DNA from: Streptomyces marinisediminis
GTDB taxonomy: Bacteria; Actinomycetota; Actinomycetes; Streptomycetales; Streptomycetaceae
Assembly (NCBI RefSeq): GCF_026262575.1
Contig: NZ_JAPKFL010000011.1
Location: forward strand, 62,001 to 126,000
DNA: 64,000 nucleotides
Direction: 5' to 3'
How positions within the stretch are numbered: position 1 is the stretch's first letter; every line of letters starts with the position of its first letter. Below the pieces are notes generated by a model. The model was not told the DNA's origin. It worked only from the letters and a program-made list of their open reading frames with translations, and did not search any database. Shown here piece after piece: positions 16,454 through 25,394 of the stretch. Position numbers and translations under genes: made by a program.

Positions 16454-17233
16454 ATGCACGACCACGAAGATTCCGAGCGCCTCGCCTCGTTCGCCGACGT
16501 CCTCGCCGGCGAACTGCCCGATACCTGGGCCAGCGCCTACCACCCACCCGAGCACAAGGACGATCTCGCCGAACTCACCGACCGGATATGGGACCTGGAC
16601 CTCGTCGCCGAGGCCATCGCCGAGCATCCGCTGCGGCACGCCGCCGTCCTGACCCGACAGGACGGCGCCCAGCTGGCCGTCCTCGACCGGCACGACGAAC
16701 TAGGCGGCTTCCTCATCGCCGCCGTCGGCCCGCGTGCTTTGCCCGACGAGGCGTACCGCGGCATACGGGAACCGAACGGAATCGCCCTGAGCGACGACCC
16801 CTTCCTGAGCACCGAGCTGGTCGCCGGCGACCTGCTGGCCCGCTACGACGCCGCGCTCGCCCAGGCCCGCCACAACGCAGCCGCGGCCGTCCATCCGTCT
16901 CAGCCTGATCGTGTCGTCCTGACATGGCAGCAGGACGGCAGCCTCGCCGCCTCCCCCGTGGGCGAGACGGCCTGTGCCGTACTGGCCGCAGGCGGCTTCG
17001 TCCACGACGAGCAGACCGGCATCTACCGGCTGAGCGGCGACGACACCGCCGAGCAGGCCCGCGCCGTGCGCGAGACGGGACAGCGGCTGGGCGCCCACGG
17101 CATCGCCGTCGCCCTCCAGCACCCCTCCGGCCGCGTCGCGCCCACCGCCACTGCGCCAGCCACGCCGTCGGCCCTGGCTACGGCCCGGATCACGACCGCC
17201 AGGTCCGGCCCTGCAACTCCGCGCCACCGCTGA
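16454..17233 (+). CDS. accessory protein, paralogue of the 9852 gene
   Basis: 259 residues, ATG behind CAAGGAC. It matches the 9852 product in length and along its sequence: FADVLAGELPDTW, DRIWDLDLVAEAIAEH, HAAVLTRQDGAQL, REPNGIALSDD, then VVLTWQQDGSL. The shared REPNGIA/AEPNGIA and LTW.(D/E)DG blocks are probably structural. No catalytic residues stand out. Divergence between the copies indicates old duplication and not a recent repeat. Confidence 0.6.
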   Translation: MHDHEDSERLASFADVLAGELPDTWASAYHPPEHKDDLAELTDRIWDLDLVAEAIAEHPLRHAAVLTRQDGAQLAVLDRHDELGGFLIAAVGPRALPDEAYRGIREPNGIALSDDPFLSTELVAGDLLARYDAALAQARHNAAAAVHPSQPDRVVLTWQQDGSLAASPVGETACAVLAAGGFVHDEQTGIYRLSGDDTAEQARAVRETGQRLGAHGIAVALQHPSGRVAPTATAPATPSALATARITTARSGPATPRHR

Positions 17234-17248
17234 ACAGGAGAACTGTCT

Positions 17249-17629
17249 ATGGGCAACCGTGCCGATGATTGCGGCACCGACGTCGAGATCTACACCAAGG
17301 CCCTGACCACCACGATCCCCGACCGGAGCACCGGAAATGCTCCTCGACCTGCTCGACCGGCTGGAGGTCCGCACCGCCGGCCCGTCTACGTCTGGCACAT
17401 CGTCCCTGAACACCTGGAAGACGCCGAGCAGAAGCGCTTGGCGAGCCGCGCGATCCCCTCCCTGCTCATGGCCGGATACAAGGTCAACATCGACCCTGAT
17501 CTGTTCGACGAAGCCGCCTACCAGCAGGCCGTCACCGAGATCCGCTCCCGCCAGATGCGCCCTGCCGCGCAGAACCCGCCGCAGCCTGCTGCTCCCGGCC
17601 GCCACCAGCCTTCCCGCCGCGCCCCATAA
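17249..17629 (+). CDS. accessory protein with a probable pair of compensating frameshifts
   Basis: 126 residues, ATG behind CAGGAGAA. Residues 30-45 are proline/arginine-rich and do not look like the rest. In another frame the same bases (17337-17380) read MLLDLLDRLEVRTA, a typical helix, and flanking sequence then resumes with VYVWHIVPEHLEDAE. A one-base insertion near 17336 and a one-base loss near 17382 would restore a continuous protein. The C-terminal half (SLLMAGYKVNIDPDLFDEA) is well formed. A terminator follows. Confidence 0.5.
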   Translation: MGNRADDCGTDVEIYTKALTTTIPDRSTGNAPRPARPAGGPHRRPVYVWHIVPEHLEDAEQKRLASRAIPSLLMAGYKVNIDPDLFDEAAYQQAVTEIRSRQMRPAAQNPPQPAAPGRHQPSRRAP

Positions 17630-17637
17630 GTCTCAAC

Positions 17638-17667
17638 GGCGGCCCCGGCGCCCTTGCCGGGGCCGCC
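17638..17667 (+). terminator. perfect 12-base GC hairpin
   Basis: GGCGGCCCCGGC (17638-17649) and GCCGGGGCCGCC (17656-17667) pair perfectly around a six-base loop directly after the 17249 gene. It is a strong transcription terminator candidate. Confidence 0.75.
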
Positions 17668-17688
17668 TCCCACCAACCGGAGAAACCC

Positions 17689-17874
17689 GTAACACCCCGC
17701 ATCACCCCGCCCCTCTCCCGTTTCCTCAAGCCCCGCTTGGCCACCGCCCTGTTCCGCCGCTACCTCCGCGCCTGCATCCCCACCGGCCCCGACCGCCCCT
17801 TCCCCACAGCTGGGGCACGGCCCGAGGCGGCTCTGCCCGAGGTACGGCGGATCGGCCACCGCCACCACCACTGA
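17689..17874 (+). CDS. small basic protein, no conventional start (GTA)
   Basis: An open frame of 61 residues from a GTA codon six bases after GGAG. It reads TPRITPPLSRFLKPRLATAL, then FRRYLRACIP, and ends RIGHRHHH. No ATG, GTG or TTG fits between the preceding stop and the start of this coding-like stretch. The basic, arginine-rich sequence resembles small proteins of Streptomyces elements. GTA is not a usual start, so the gene may be silenced by a GTG-to-GTA change. Confidence 0.4.
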   Translation, partial: VTPRITPPLSRFLKPRLATALFRRYLRACIPTGPDRPFPTAGARPEAALPEVRRIGHRHHH

Positions 17875-17897
17875 TCCGACCACCGTCCTGGAGGAGC

Positions 17898-18281
17898 ATG
17901 CCCCACCCCACCCCGCATCTGGTGCGGCTGGCCGACGAGATCGCCCGCCAGCTCGGCCAGCTCGCCGACCACCTCGCGATACTCCCGCCCCACGAGGCCA
18001 CGCAGGTCATCGCACGCGTTGTAGACCCCGCGGACGGCGTGCTCGGCGGCGTCACCCACCTTGTCTCCGTCAGCAGCCGGTTCGCCAAGGAACAGGCCGA
18101 GCGCGGCGCACTACCGGCCGAGATGTGGCTCGCCCTGGGGCGGGCTGCGAACGAACTCGACGCCATCGGCGACGACCTGGATGACCACCGTGAGACCCTC
18201 CAGCACGTCAGCGACCGGGCCCACGCCGGACCGGCGAAGCCACCTGCCCCTGCTCCGCTCGTTGTCCGGCGACGCCGGTGA
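17898..18281 (+). CDS. small helical accessory protein
   Basis: 127 residues, ATG with GAGGAG just upstream. It is almost wholly helical (VRLADEIARQLGQLADHLAI, FAKEQAERGALPAEMWLALG) and contains a repeated heptad-like pattern that suggests a coiled coil. The C-terminus is proline- and arginine-rich. Its stop overlaps the GTG of the DUF317 gene. A related helical layout is seen in the 25395 product (DQLRNAAEILQRFQ, HAEQIADALDHL). Confidence 0.6.
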   Translation: MPHPTPHLVRLADEIARQLGQLADHLAILPPHEATQVIARVVDPADGVLGGVTHLVSVSSRFAKEQAERGALPAEMWLALGRAANELDAIGDDLDDHRETLQHVSDRAHAGPAKPPAPAPLVVRRRR

Positions 18282-19081
18282 GAGGAAAGCAGTGGCAGGG
18301 CTGGGGGCCGGGCGAGCAGGCCGAACAGCACTACCTCGTTGAGCCCCGTACCCTCGCCGGCGGCGGCGACCTGCGCCACGTCTCGGAGTTCCTGCGCGCC
18401 TCCGGCTGGCGCGACAAGTCCAAGAGCTGCGGTCCGCTCTTCCTGGAGAGTCCCGACCGTACGGTCCGCGTCGCCTACGACCCGTACGTGCTGCCGGGCG
18501 GGTGGACGATCCACGGCAAGGCGGCCGGGCACCAGGACGAGTGGCGGGTAAACCTCGGCCGGCAGACGCCGGTGGAGATCGTCGCCGGTCTGACCGATGC
18601 CCTGACCCGCCCCCGCTCCGCCCACGCCCCCACCGTCTGGGCACCTCTGCACGAGCAGCGTTGGCGTACGCCGCCCAACGCTGAGCAGGTCACCGCAGTG
18701 AGTCCCGACGGATCGGCGTGGATGCAGTACCGCCAAGACCCGAACGGCGAGGCGATGTGGTGGTCCGGCGCCAAGGACCAGCAGGGCAACGGCTGGACCG
18801 CCAGCTTCACCGCCACCACCCCGATGCACCTCGTGCAAGCCTTCTCCGCCGCGCTCGCCAGTCCCGAGCCCGTGATGCGCCCCCGCGGACGTGTCCCGCA
18901 CAGCGGGCAGATCCGGACCACGTCCGTCTCCGTCCTGCCATCCCAGCTCAGCGCCTGGCAGCAGGCCCGTATCACCGCCGCTCGCGCGGCCACCTGGGCC
19001 CGCAACTCCGTCAAGAGCAGCCGCCCCCGCACCACGACCCGCCCCCACGCCCACGCCAGCGGCGCCCGCGCCAGCCGCTGA
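18278..19081 (+). CDS. DUF317 domain protein
   Basis: 267 residues, GTG start overlapping the previous stop. Two DUF317-type repeats are visible. The first has PRTLAGGGDLRHVSEFLRAS and TPVEIVAGLTDAL. The second has SPDGSAWMQYRQ, WTASFTATTPMHLVQAFSAAL. DUF317 proteins are specific to actinomycetes and abundant on their mobile elements, with no established function. Three further family members lie at 19457, 20871 (broken) and 29624 (interrupted). The C-terminus is basic and Thr/Arg-rich. Confidence 0.8.
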   Translation: MRGKQWQGWGPGEQAEQHYLVEPRTLAGGGDLRHVSEFLRASGWRDKSKSCGPLFLESPDRTVRVAYDPYVLPGGWTIHGKAAGHQDEWRVNLGRQTPVEIVAGLTDALTRPRSAHAPTVWAPLHEQRWRTPPNAEQVTAVSPDGSAWMQYRQDPNGEAMWWSGAKDQQGNGWTASFTATTPMHLVQAFSAALASPEPVMRPRGRVPHSGQIRTTSVSVLPSQLSAWQQARITAARAATWARNSVKSSRPRTTTRPHAHASGARASR

Positions 19082-19109
19082 CCCGAGACCCGACGATCCA
19101 AGGAGCCCT

Positions 19110-19466
19110 GTGCCCGCACTGACCCCGGACACCATCCGCACCGCTACCGAAACCCTGGCCGACCTCACCGACTACCTGCGCGAGGACCCCGACCCGGCCA
19201 AGGCCCTCGCGCTCGTCGAGCCGCTGCTCGACGAATACACGGGCGTCCCCGTTCAGATGGCCGACACCCTGCGCGCCCTCGCCCGCACCCTGCAGGACCA
19301 CCCGGCCGTCCCGCGCACCACCGAAACCGACCTCCTGATCGCAGAGTTGCGCACCGCGGCGTGGGAGCAGTCCGACCAGCACGTCCTCCACTACGTCCTT
19401 GACGGCCTGTGCCATCACTTCGAGAGCACGCCCTTCGACGTGCCGGGGTGCGGCCGGTGCCGGTGA
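19110..19466 (+). CDS. small helical accessory protein
   Basis: 118 residues, GTG start behind AAGGAG. An acidic, helical protein (IRTATETLADLTDYLRED, LLIAELRTAAWEQSDQHVLH) ending in CGRC. It sits between two DUF317 genes and overlaps the second, so it is likely co-translated with it. No domain was recognised. Confidence 0.65.
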   Translation: MPALTPDTIRTATETLADLTDYLREDPDPAKALALVEPLLDEYTGVPVQMADTLRALARTLQDHPAVPRTTETDLLIAELRTAAWEQSDQHVLHYVLDGLCHHFESTPFDVPGCGRCR

Positions 19467-20281
19467 GCGAACGGCAGCTTGCCGCCTTCGCCGACACGCA
19501 CGCCTGGCGGATCCCGTTCGACACCACCCCCCGCCACCTCGCCGGCCCCGGTGACGCCCGCCGCGTCACCCACGGCCTGGCCGCGGCCGGATGGACCCGC
19601 ACGTCCGACCCGCTGAGCCCCGAGATCGTCCTGCGCAGCCCTGACCACCGTCACAGCCTGCAGTTCGACCCGCAGCCCGCCACCTCCGCATGGTGGCGGC
19701 TGCGGGCCGAGCCCACCGACACCGAGCCGGGCTGGTACGCCGAATTCGGCGAAATCGTCCCCGCCGAGATCCTCGCCAGCCTCACCGACGCCCTCATCAC
19801 CTCCACCCCGGCCCAACGCGTCGAACCATTCGCGGCGCTGGAGTCGGCGGGCTGGCTGCTCGACCAACAAGACGCTGCTCACACCCCTGACGCCATGTGC
19901 CACGTGGAACACCGCTCCGACCAGGGCGAGAGCACCGCGTACTGGCATGTAGAGACCTGTGAACCGGGACACGGCACCCCGATGGGCCGACGGATCTGGC
20001 ACGCCTGGTTCGACGGCCACACCCCTACCCATCTGATCGACGCCTTCGTCACCGCGCTCGCCGACACCGCCCCGCTCCAGCGCGGCATGTACGACCGCAC
20101 CGCCCACCACAGCGTCGTGCAGAAACCGAGCCCGCTCACACCCGTGCAGATCGTCGAAGCGCACACCACCCGACTCGCCGGCATCCGCAAGCAAGCACGC
20201 GCCGCCCACCGCCAGCACCGGCCGAATGCCGCGACGCCGACACCAAAGGTCGGCACCACCTGTGCACCCGCTCGCCGCTGA
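19457..20281 (+). CDS. DUF317 domain protein
   Basis: 274 residues from the GTG at 19457; the GTG at 19463 is an equally possible start. The first DUF317 repeat shows TPRHLAGPGDARRVTHGLAA and AEILASLTDAL. The second shows CHVEHRSDQGESTAYWHVE and THLIDAFVTALAD. The gene overlaps the 19110 gene by about ten bases. The C-terminal 40 residues are basic. It is one of a run of DUF317 genes that probably arose by duplication. Confidence 0.8.
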   Translation: MPVSERQLAAFADTHAWRIPFDTTPRHLAGPGDARRVTHGLAAAGWTRTSDPLSPEIVLRSPDHRHSLQFDPQPATSAWWRLRAEPTDTEPGWYAEFGEIVPAEILASLTDALITSTPAQRVEPFAALESAGWLLDQQDAAHTPDAMCHVEHRSDQGESTAYWHVETCEPGHGTPMGRRIWHAWFDGHTPTHLIDAFVTALADTAPLQRGMYDRTAHHSVVQKPSPLTPVQIVEAHTTRLAGIRKQARAAHRQHRPNAATPTPKVGTTCAPARR

Positions 20282-20301
20282 CCCTGATAGGACACCCCAC
20301 C

Positions 20302-20874
20302 ATTTCCTTCGATCCCTCCGCCCACCGCGAACTCCTGCGCCACCTGGACGGCTTCATCCGCGACAGCAAGAAGATCCTCGACGCCTGGGACGTCTACTCC
20401 GACGAGCACACCGGCCTCGACGGATGGCCGTACGACGACGACGCTTACGGGCTCCGCCAGAGCCAGCGCGACGCCGACACCGCCGAAGCGTTCGAAACCG
20501 TCCACGCCGGCGCCCGCCATCTGCTGGCCACCGCCGAGACCCAGCTCGCCCAACTCCCCGCCCGCGCGGTACAGAGCCGCTGGGTGTGGCAGCTGGGCGT
20601 CCTGAAGGATGCGCTCGACCGCCTGGATGTACTGCATGAGGAGTGGCGGCAGACGCGCGACAGCCTCGCCATCGACGCCCGGCCCGGCACCCCGGCCTAC
20701 GACGACGCTCTCGCCGAGTACCACGCCGAATCCTGGAGCTACCTCGACGACTGGGCCTCCCACGGCCAGGCCGTCCTCGACATCAACACGGCTGCCCGGC
20801 GCGCCCCCTCCTGTCTGGCTCCGCGTCCCACCGCGACTACAGCGGCCGGGCGGACCAGCACGGTGCGGAGGTGA
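20302..20874 (+). CDS. helical accessory protein, ATT start codon
   Basis: From ATT the protein has 190 residues beginning SFDPSAHRELLRHLDGFIRD. This region has strong coding character (helical, acidic, high third-base GC). AGGA lies nine bases before the ATT. The first conventional start in frame is GTG at 20584, half way through the protein. A CTG at 20284, overlapping the previous stop, is the only other candidate and lacks a binding site. The product is helical with Trp residues and no recognised domain. Its end overlaps the next gene's GTG. Confidence 0.5.
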   Translation: MSFDPSAHRELLRHLDGFIRDSKKILDAWDVYSDEHTGLDGWPYDDDAYGLRQSQRDADTAEAFETVHAGARHLLATAETQLAQLPARAVQSRWVWQLGVLKDALDRLDVLHEEWRQTRDSLAIDARPGTPAYDDALAEYHAESWSYLDDWASHGQAVLDINTAARRAPSCLAPRPTATTAAGRTSTVRR

Positions 20875-21589
20875 CCATGCGGAAGATCCCCGAGATCGTC
20901 GATGTCGACTTCGTCGCCCCGCGGCACCTGGCCGGGGGCGGGGATCCCGCCTGGGTCACCGTTCCCCTGCACAGGGCCTGCGGCTGGAGCCCGATCCCGA
21001 CGGCCAGTGGTGGACGCTCCACCACGTCCACCAGCCGGACCGGCCCGCCTGGTACGCGAGCTTCGGCGCACGCACCCCGGTCGAGATCATCGCCGGGTTC
21101 ACCGACGCCCTGACCGACCCGGCAGCGAGCGCCACGGGCACCGACCCGTACGAGCCGCTCCTTCACGACGATTGGACACCCGCCGCCGGCAAGGACGGTC
21201 TCGTCTCACCGGACGGCAAGGCACACGTCGAGCACTACACCAGCGCAACGTCCGACTGCTGGTGGGCCACCACCACCCTCAGCGAGACCGATGGCCCGGT
21301 GTGGCAGGCCCGCTTCAGCGAGCACACCCCGCGGCACCTGATCGCCGCGTTTACCCGCGCTCTTGCCGACTCCAGCCCGCTCCCACGCATGGGGAGCTCC
21401 CTGAGCATCCCGGCCTACGGCACCAAGCTCGTCACCCGCTCATCCCGAGAGCTGCCCGCCGCCCAGGTCGCCTCCGCCCTGGAAGACCGCGTCCGCGCAC
21501 TCGCCGCACGCCGCCCCGCCCCGCCCCGCCCCGCCGGTGAGGTCTTCGGCTACGCGACGCCCCCGGCAAACCCAGGCCGCACCCGCTGA
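20871..21589 (+). pseudogene. DUF317 gene with an internal frame-shifting deletion
   Basis: The frame from GTG 20871 (or ATG 20877) encodes a standard DUF317 start: APRHLAGGGDPAWVTVPLHR, ACGWS. It then loses coding sense. From about 20975 a second frame continues: RLEPDPDGQWWTLHHV, WYASFGARTPVEIIAGFTDA, and the whole second repeat to 21589. Intact family members have about 20-25 residues between these blocks. The junction CCTGCGGCTGGAGCC reads as ACGWS in one frame and LRLEP in the other. This points to deletion between two short matching sequences. Confidence 0.7.
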
Positions 21590-21625
21590 CCGCCGCCCTC
21601 CCCCACCCGGAAGCACACACCGCCT

Positions 21626-23416
21626 TTGCCTCCTTCCGCCAACCAGTCTTCCGACGGGTACGACATCGCCTTCCGTCTCCTCCTCGGCGTACTCGGCATC
21701 GTCGTCCCGCTGTCCCACCTCGCGTGGCTGTCCGGCAACATCACCGCGCGGCTGACCGGCGGCGACTGGGCGCCCTACCAGCCCACCGCCGCCCTCCTCC
21801 ACCCCGACCGACTCTGGCCCCACGCCGGAGAAACGTCCCTGCTCATCGGCGCCCGGATCGTGCCGATCGCTGCCCTGCTCGCGCTCGGCGCCGTGGCCGG
21901 CGTCCTGTGGTCCCGTCACAAGACCAGAAGCGGCGGCCGGAAGAAGAAGATCAGCGGGATGGCCAAGGTCGCGGACATCGAGCCGCTGATGGCCAAGGCG
22001 ATCACCACCAAGGCCCGATCCCTGCGCCCGAGCCTGAAAACCGCCAAGCACATCGACGCCAAGGACACCGGCATCCTCCTCGGCAACCTGCAAGGGACGA
22101 AGCACGAGGTCCGCATGGGGTACGAGGACGTCGCCGTCGCGATCATGGCCCCCCGCTCCGGCAAGACCACGTCCCTCGCGATCCCGTCGATCCTCGCTGC
22201 CCCCGGCCCGGTGCTGCTCACCTCCAACAAAGCCGCCGGTGACGCCTATACCGCCACCCTCGACGCCCGAGCAGCCGTGGGACAGGTCTGGTCGATGGAC
22301 CCGCAGCAGATCGCACACGCCGCCCGCGAGATGTGGTGGAACCCTCTCGCCGACGCCAAGACCCTGGACGGCGCCGGGCGGTTGGCCGGCCATTTCCTTG
22401 CCGCCTCCGTGGACGCGAGCCAGCAGGGCGACTTCTGGTCCAAGGCCGGCAGCAACATCCTGTCCCAGCTCTTCCTCGCCGCCGCCCTCGACGACCGGCC
22501 GATCACCGACGTCATGCAGTGGCTCGCATTCCCCGCCGACCGCACCCCGCTCGACATCCTCCGCGACCACGGCTTCAGCGCCGTCGCCGCACAGCTCAAG
22601 GGCACGGTCGAAGGGCCGCCGGAGACACGGGACGGCATCTACGAGACCGCCCGCCAGTACGCCGCCGCGCTGCTGAGCAGCGAGATCGCCGCCTGGGTCA
22701 CCCCGCAGAAGGACGTCTCCGAGTTCCGCCCGTCGGAGTTCGTCACCTCCACCGACACGCTCTACCTGCTGTCGAAGGACGGCGGAGGCGGCGCCTCAGC
22801 GCTGATCGCCGCGTGCGCGGACTCCGTGATGCGGGCCGCAACCGCACAGGCCGAGCGCGCCGGCGGACGCCTCGACCCGCCGATGCTCGCGATCCTCGAC
22901 GAGGCCGCCAACGTGTGCAAGATCAGCGACCTGCCCGACCTGTACTCCCACCTCGGCAGCCGGGGGATCATCCCGATCACCATCCTCCAGTCCTACCGCC
23001 AGGGCCAGAAGGTCTGGGGAGACGCCGGCATGGACGCCATGTGGTCCGCCTCCACTGTGAAGGTCATCGGCTCCGGCATCGACGACCCCGACTTCGCCGA
23101 CAAGCTCTCCCGCCTGATCGGCGACCACGATGTCGAGACCACCAGCACGTCCCACTCCGAATCCGGCAAGTCGACCTCCGTGTCGATGCGGCAGGAGCGG
23201 ATCCTGCCCGCCGACGCGATCCGCGCCCTGCCCAAGGGCACCGCGCTGTGTTTCGCCACCGGTATGCGCGCCGCGATGCTCGACCTGCGCCCCTGGTACC
23301 TCGAGCCCGGCGCCGCCGAACTCACCGCCGCATCCAAGCGGGCCTCCGACGGCATCACCAAGCGGGCCGTCGCCAAGCACACACCGCGGCAGACCGACTT
23401 CGGGACCGCAGCATGA
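21626..23416 (+). CDS. VirD4/TraG-like type IV coupling protein
   Basis: 596 residues. Two N-terminal helices (FRLLLGVLGIVVPLSHLAW and a second at about 70-95) anchor it in the membrane. The Walker A motif APRSGKTTS lies at about 175-183 and Walker B, MLAILDEAANV, at about 419-429. The region after it (LGSRGIIPITILQSYRQGQ) matches TraM-recognition domains of TraG/TraD proteins. Such hexameric ATPases bring the DNA substrate to the secretion channel. The start is TTG with a weak GGAAG upstream; no better start fits. The stop overlaps the next ATG. Confidence 0.85.
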   Translation: MPPSANQSSDGYDIAFRLLLGVLGIVVPLSHLAWLSGNITARLTGGDWAPYQPTAALLHPDRLWPHAGETSLLIGARIVPIAALLALGAVAGVLWSRHKTRSGGRKKKISGMAKVADIEPLMAKAITTKARSLRPSLKTAKHIDAKDTGILLGNLQGTKHEVRMGYEDVAVAIMAPRSGKTTSLAIPSILAAPGPVLLTSNKAAGDAYTATLDARAAVGQVWSMDPQQIAHAAREMWWNPLADAKTLDGAGRLAGHFLAASVDASQQGDFWSKAGSNILSQLFLAAALDDRPITDVMQWLAFPADRTPLDILRDHGFSAVAAQLKGTVEGPPETRDGIYETARQYAAALLSSEIAAWVTPQKDVSEFRPSEFVTSTDTLYLLSKDGGGGASALIAACADSVMRAATAQAERAGGRLDPPMLAILDEAANVCKISDLPDLYSHLGSRGIIPITILQSYRQGQKVWGDAGMDAMWSASTVKVIGSGIDDPDFADKLSRLIGDHDVETTSTSHSESGKSTSVSMRQERILPADAIRALPKGTALCFATGMRAAMLDLRPWYLEPGAAELTAASKRASDGITKRAVAKHTPRQTDFGTAA

Positions 23417-24310
23417 ACGCGCTACGGCTCCCGGACGGAGCCCGGCTCGCCACCTACCTCGACGGCCCCGCCCAAGCACCCGTGACGACAGTCCTGGTCC
23501 ACGGGCTCTCGGTCACCGCGGACCTGTGGCGCTCGCACGTACCGCTCCTAGCCGGTAAAGGAATGCGCGTCCTGCGCTACGACCAGCGCGCCCACGGCTA
23601 CTCCACCCGCGGCACCGCCGCCTTGGTGCCTGGACCAGCTGGCCGACGACCTCGCCCACCTCCTTGAGACGACGGCCCCACGCGGACCGCTCGTGCTCGC
23701 CGGCCACTCCATGGGAGCAATGACGCTCACGCGCCTGGTCGCCCGCCACCGCGAACTTGCGCCACGCATCCGCGGCCTGCTGCTGGTCTCACCTCCGTAC
23801 GGCGGGATCAGCACCCGCACCGGCACCGGCCCGTCCCAGTCGTTCCTCACGCTCAGCCGCAACCTGCTCGCGTCCGCCTGCACGCACACGCCGCGCCTGC
23901 TCGACGCCACCCGGCGGCGCCTTCCCACCACCAGCCGGTGGGCTCTGCGCTCAGACACCCACCCCGCATCCGACGGGCTGCCCCTTTCGTGCCGGCAGGG
24001 CCTGCACGCCACGGCGACCAGCGACATCGCTGCCCTGTGGCACGACCTCGCCGACCAGCAGCCCGACCCCGGTCCACTGCGACAACTCGGCAGTCGGGTC
24101 CACCTTCTGGCCGGAAGCCTCGACGCCCACATCCCGCCCGAGCAGACGCGGCGCCTCGCCGCCTTGCTGCCCGACGCCCAGATGGAGACCGTCCCAGAGG
24201 CCACCCACGCACTGCCTCTGCGTCACGCGCAGCTGGTCACCGACCGCATCACCCGCTTCGCAGCTCCCCTGTCCATCCACGGATTGGAGTCTTCCACGTG
24301 GGTCTCCTAG
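23413..24310 (+). pseudogene. alpha/beta hydrolase gene with a one-base frameshift
   Basis: The ATG at 23413 overlaps the coupling-protein stop. The first frame gives VLVHGLSVTADLWRSHV and VLRYDQRAHGYS, the oxyanion and strand blocks of an alpha/beta hydrolase. At about 23625 the frame changes, and the second frame continues DQLADDLAHLL, the nucleophile elbow AGHSMG (Ser), SLDAHIPPEQ (probable Asp) and ATHALPL (probable His). All catalytic parts are present but split by an indel. An intact gene would encode about 298 residues. The end overlaps the following GTG. Confidence 0.7.
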
Positions 24311-25326
24311 ACCACGCCGACATCACGTTCGGCACCACCGACACCGGCGGCAGCTTCGCCGTCGTCAACAGCGACCTGCCCCAAGCCCGCACCATCCTGG
24401 CCAGCGCAGGCTTCACACCCCACGAGTACCAGGGCCAACTGCTCTACCAACTGCCCCTCGGCTCCTCCCCGGCACGCCATCTGAACGCCGTCGCCCAGGC
24501 GTACAACACGCTGCTGCGCTACACCCCCGATATCGCCTACCTGTGCACCCCGCCCCTCCATGGCCCCGACGAACCCGCCCAGAACCCGGACGTTGAGATC
24601 CACCTGCCCTCGCCCATCGTGACCGCTACGGCGCGTCAACCGCAGGTACATGAGGTCCTGACGCGCTACGGCTGGCAGCCCGCCGGCGCGCTCGGACACC
24701 ACGTGTACGTGCTGCCGGACGAGATGAGCGACTCCGACAGGCTCGGCGTCGTGGTCATGACGAAGGCGAATCTCTACGCCATCGGCACGAGCGTCCGAGT
24801 CGACTGCGGCATCCCCTGCCTGACCGCCAATTCTCTGAGCGGTCGCGCTCGGCCGCCTGCCCTGGCCTCCTTCGCCGCCGGCCTGGCAGCGCGGCTGCCC
24901 GGCGACTGGAGCCTCGACTACCAGCGGCACGACACCTGGGCCGACCGTCTACGCCGGGCCGACCGAATCTGGACCGCCGGTGAGTCCCGCCCTTCGCTCG
25001 CTCTTCACACCCTTGAGGACGCCGTGCTGCACGGCACCGACGGCCTCCAGCTGAACATCGTCAATCACCGGGCCAGCCGATTTCTGGTCTGCCCACTCAT
25101 CCCCGCCGACGTCCACGAGGACGCCGCCGACCGGATTCCCGCCCCTCCCGTTATCGGCACCCATGCCGATCCCCGCCGCGCGGCCTGGCGTGTCACCGAT
25201 CGCCTTCTGCCGCACTATCTCGCTGCAACGCGCGATGCCCGCCGCACCACAACCAGGACCCGACATCAGCCGCGAACGGCCCCGCAGCCAACGGCCGCAC
25301 AGCCCCCATCCCCGCGCCACCGCTGA
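24298..25326 (+). CDS. two-domain accessory protein; C-terminal half is a paralogue of the 9852/16454 family
   Basis: 342 residues, GTG start. The N-terminal half (residues 1-175) has a repeated strand-helix layout (LLDHADITFGTTDTGGSFAV, HEVLTRYGWQPAGALGHHVY) that may be two copies of one fold. The C-terminal half (about 185-320) matches the 259-residue family: LASFAAGLAARLPGDW, DRIWTAG, HTLEDAVLHGTDGLQLNIV. It therefore looks like a fusion of two element-specific modules. No catalytic motif was recognised. Confidence 0.6.
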   Translation: MGLLDHADITFGTTDTGGSFAVVNSDLPQARTILASAGFTPHEYQGQLLYQLPLGSSPARHLNAVAQAYNTLLRYTPDIAYLCTPPLHGPDEPAQNPDVEIHLPSPIVTATARQPQVHEVLTRYGWQPAGALGHHVYVLPDEMSDSDRLGVVVMTKANLYAIGTSVRVDCGIPCLTANSLSGRARPPALASFAAGLAARLPGDWSLDYQRHDTWADRLRRADRIWTAGESRPSLALHTLEDAVLHGTDGLQLNIVNHRASRFLVCPLIPADVHEDAADRIPAPPVIGTHADPRRAAWRVTDRLLPHYLAATRDARRTTTRTRHQPRTAPQPTAAQPPSPRHR

Positions 25327-25394
25327 CACAGCCGCACATCTGTCCGCCGACGCCACACGCTCGTTGACCGCCCCATACCCTTCCTGGAGTTGCC

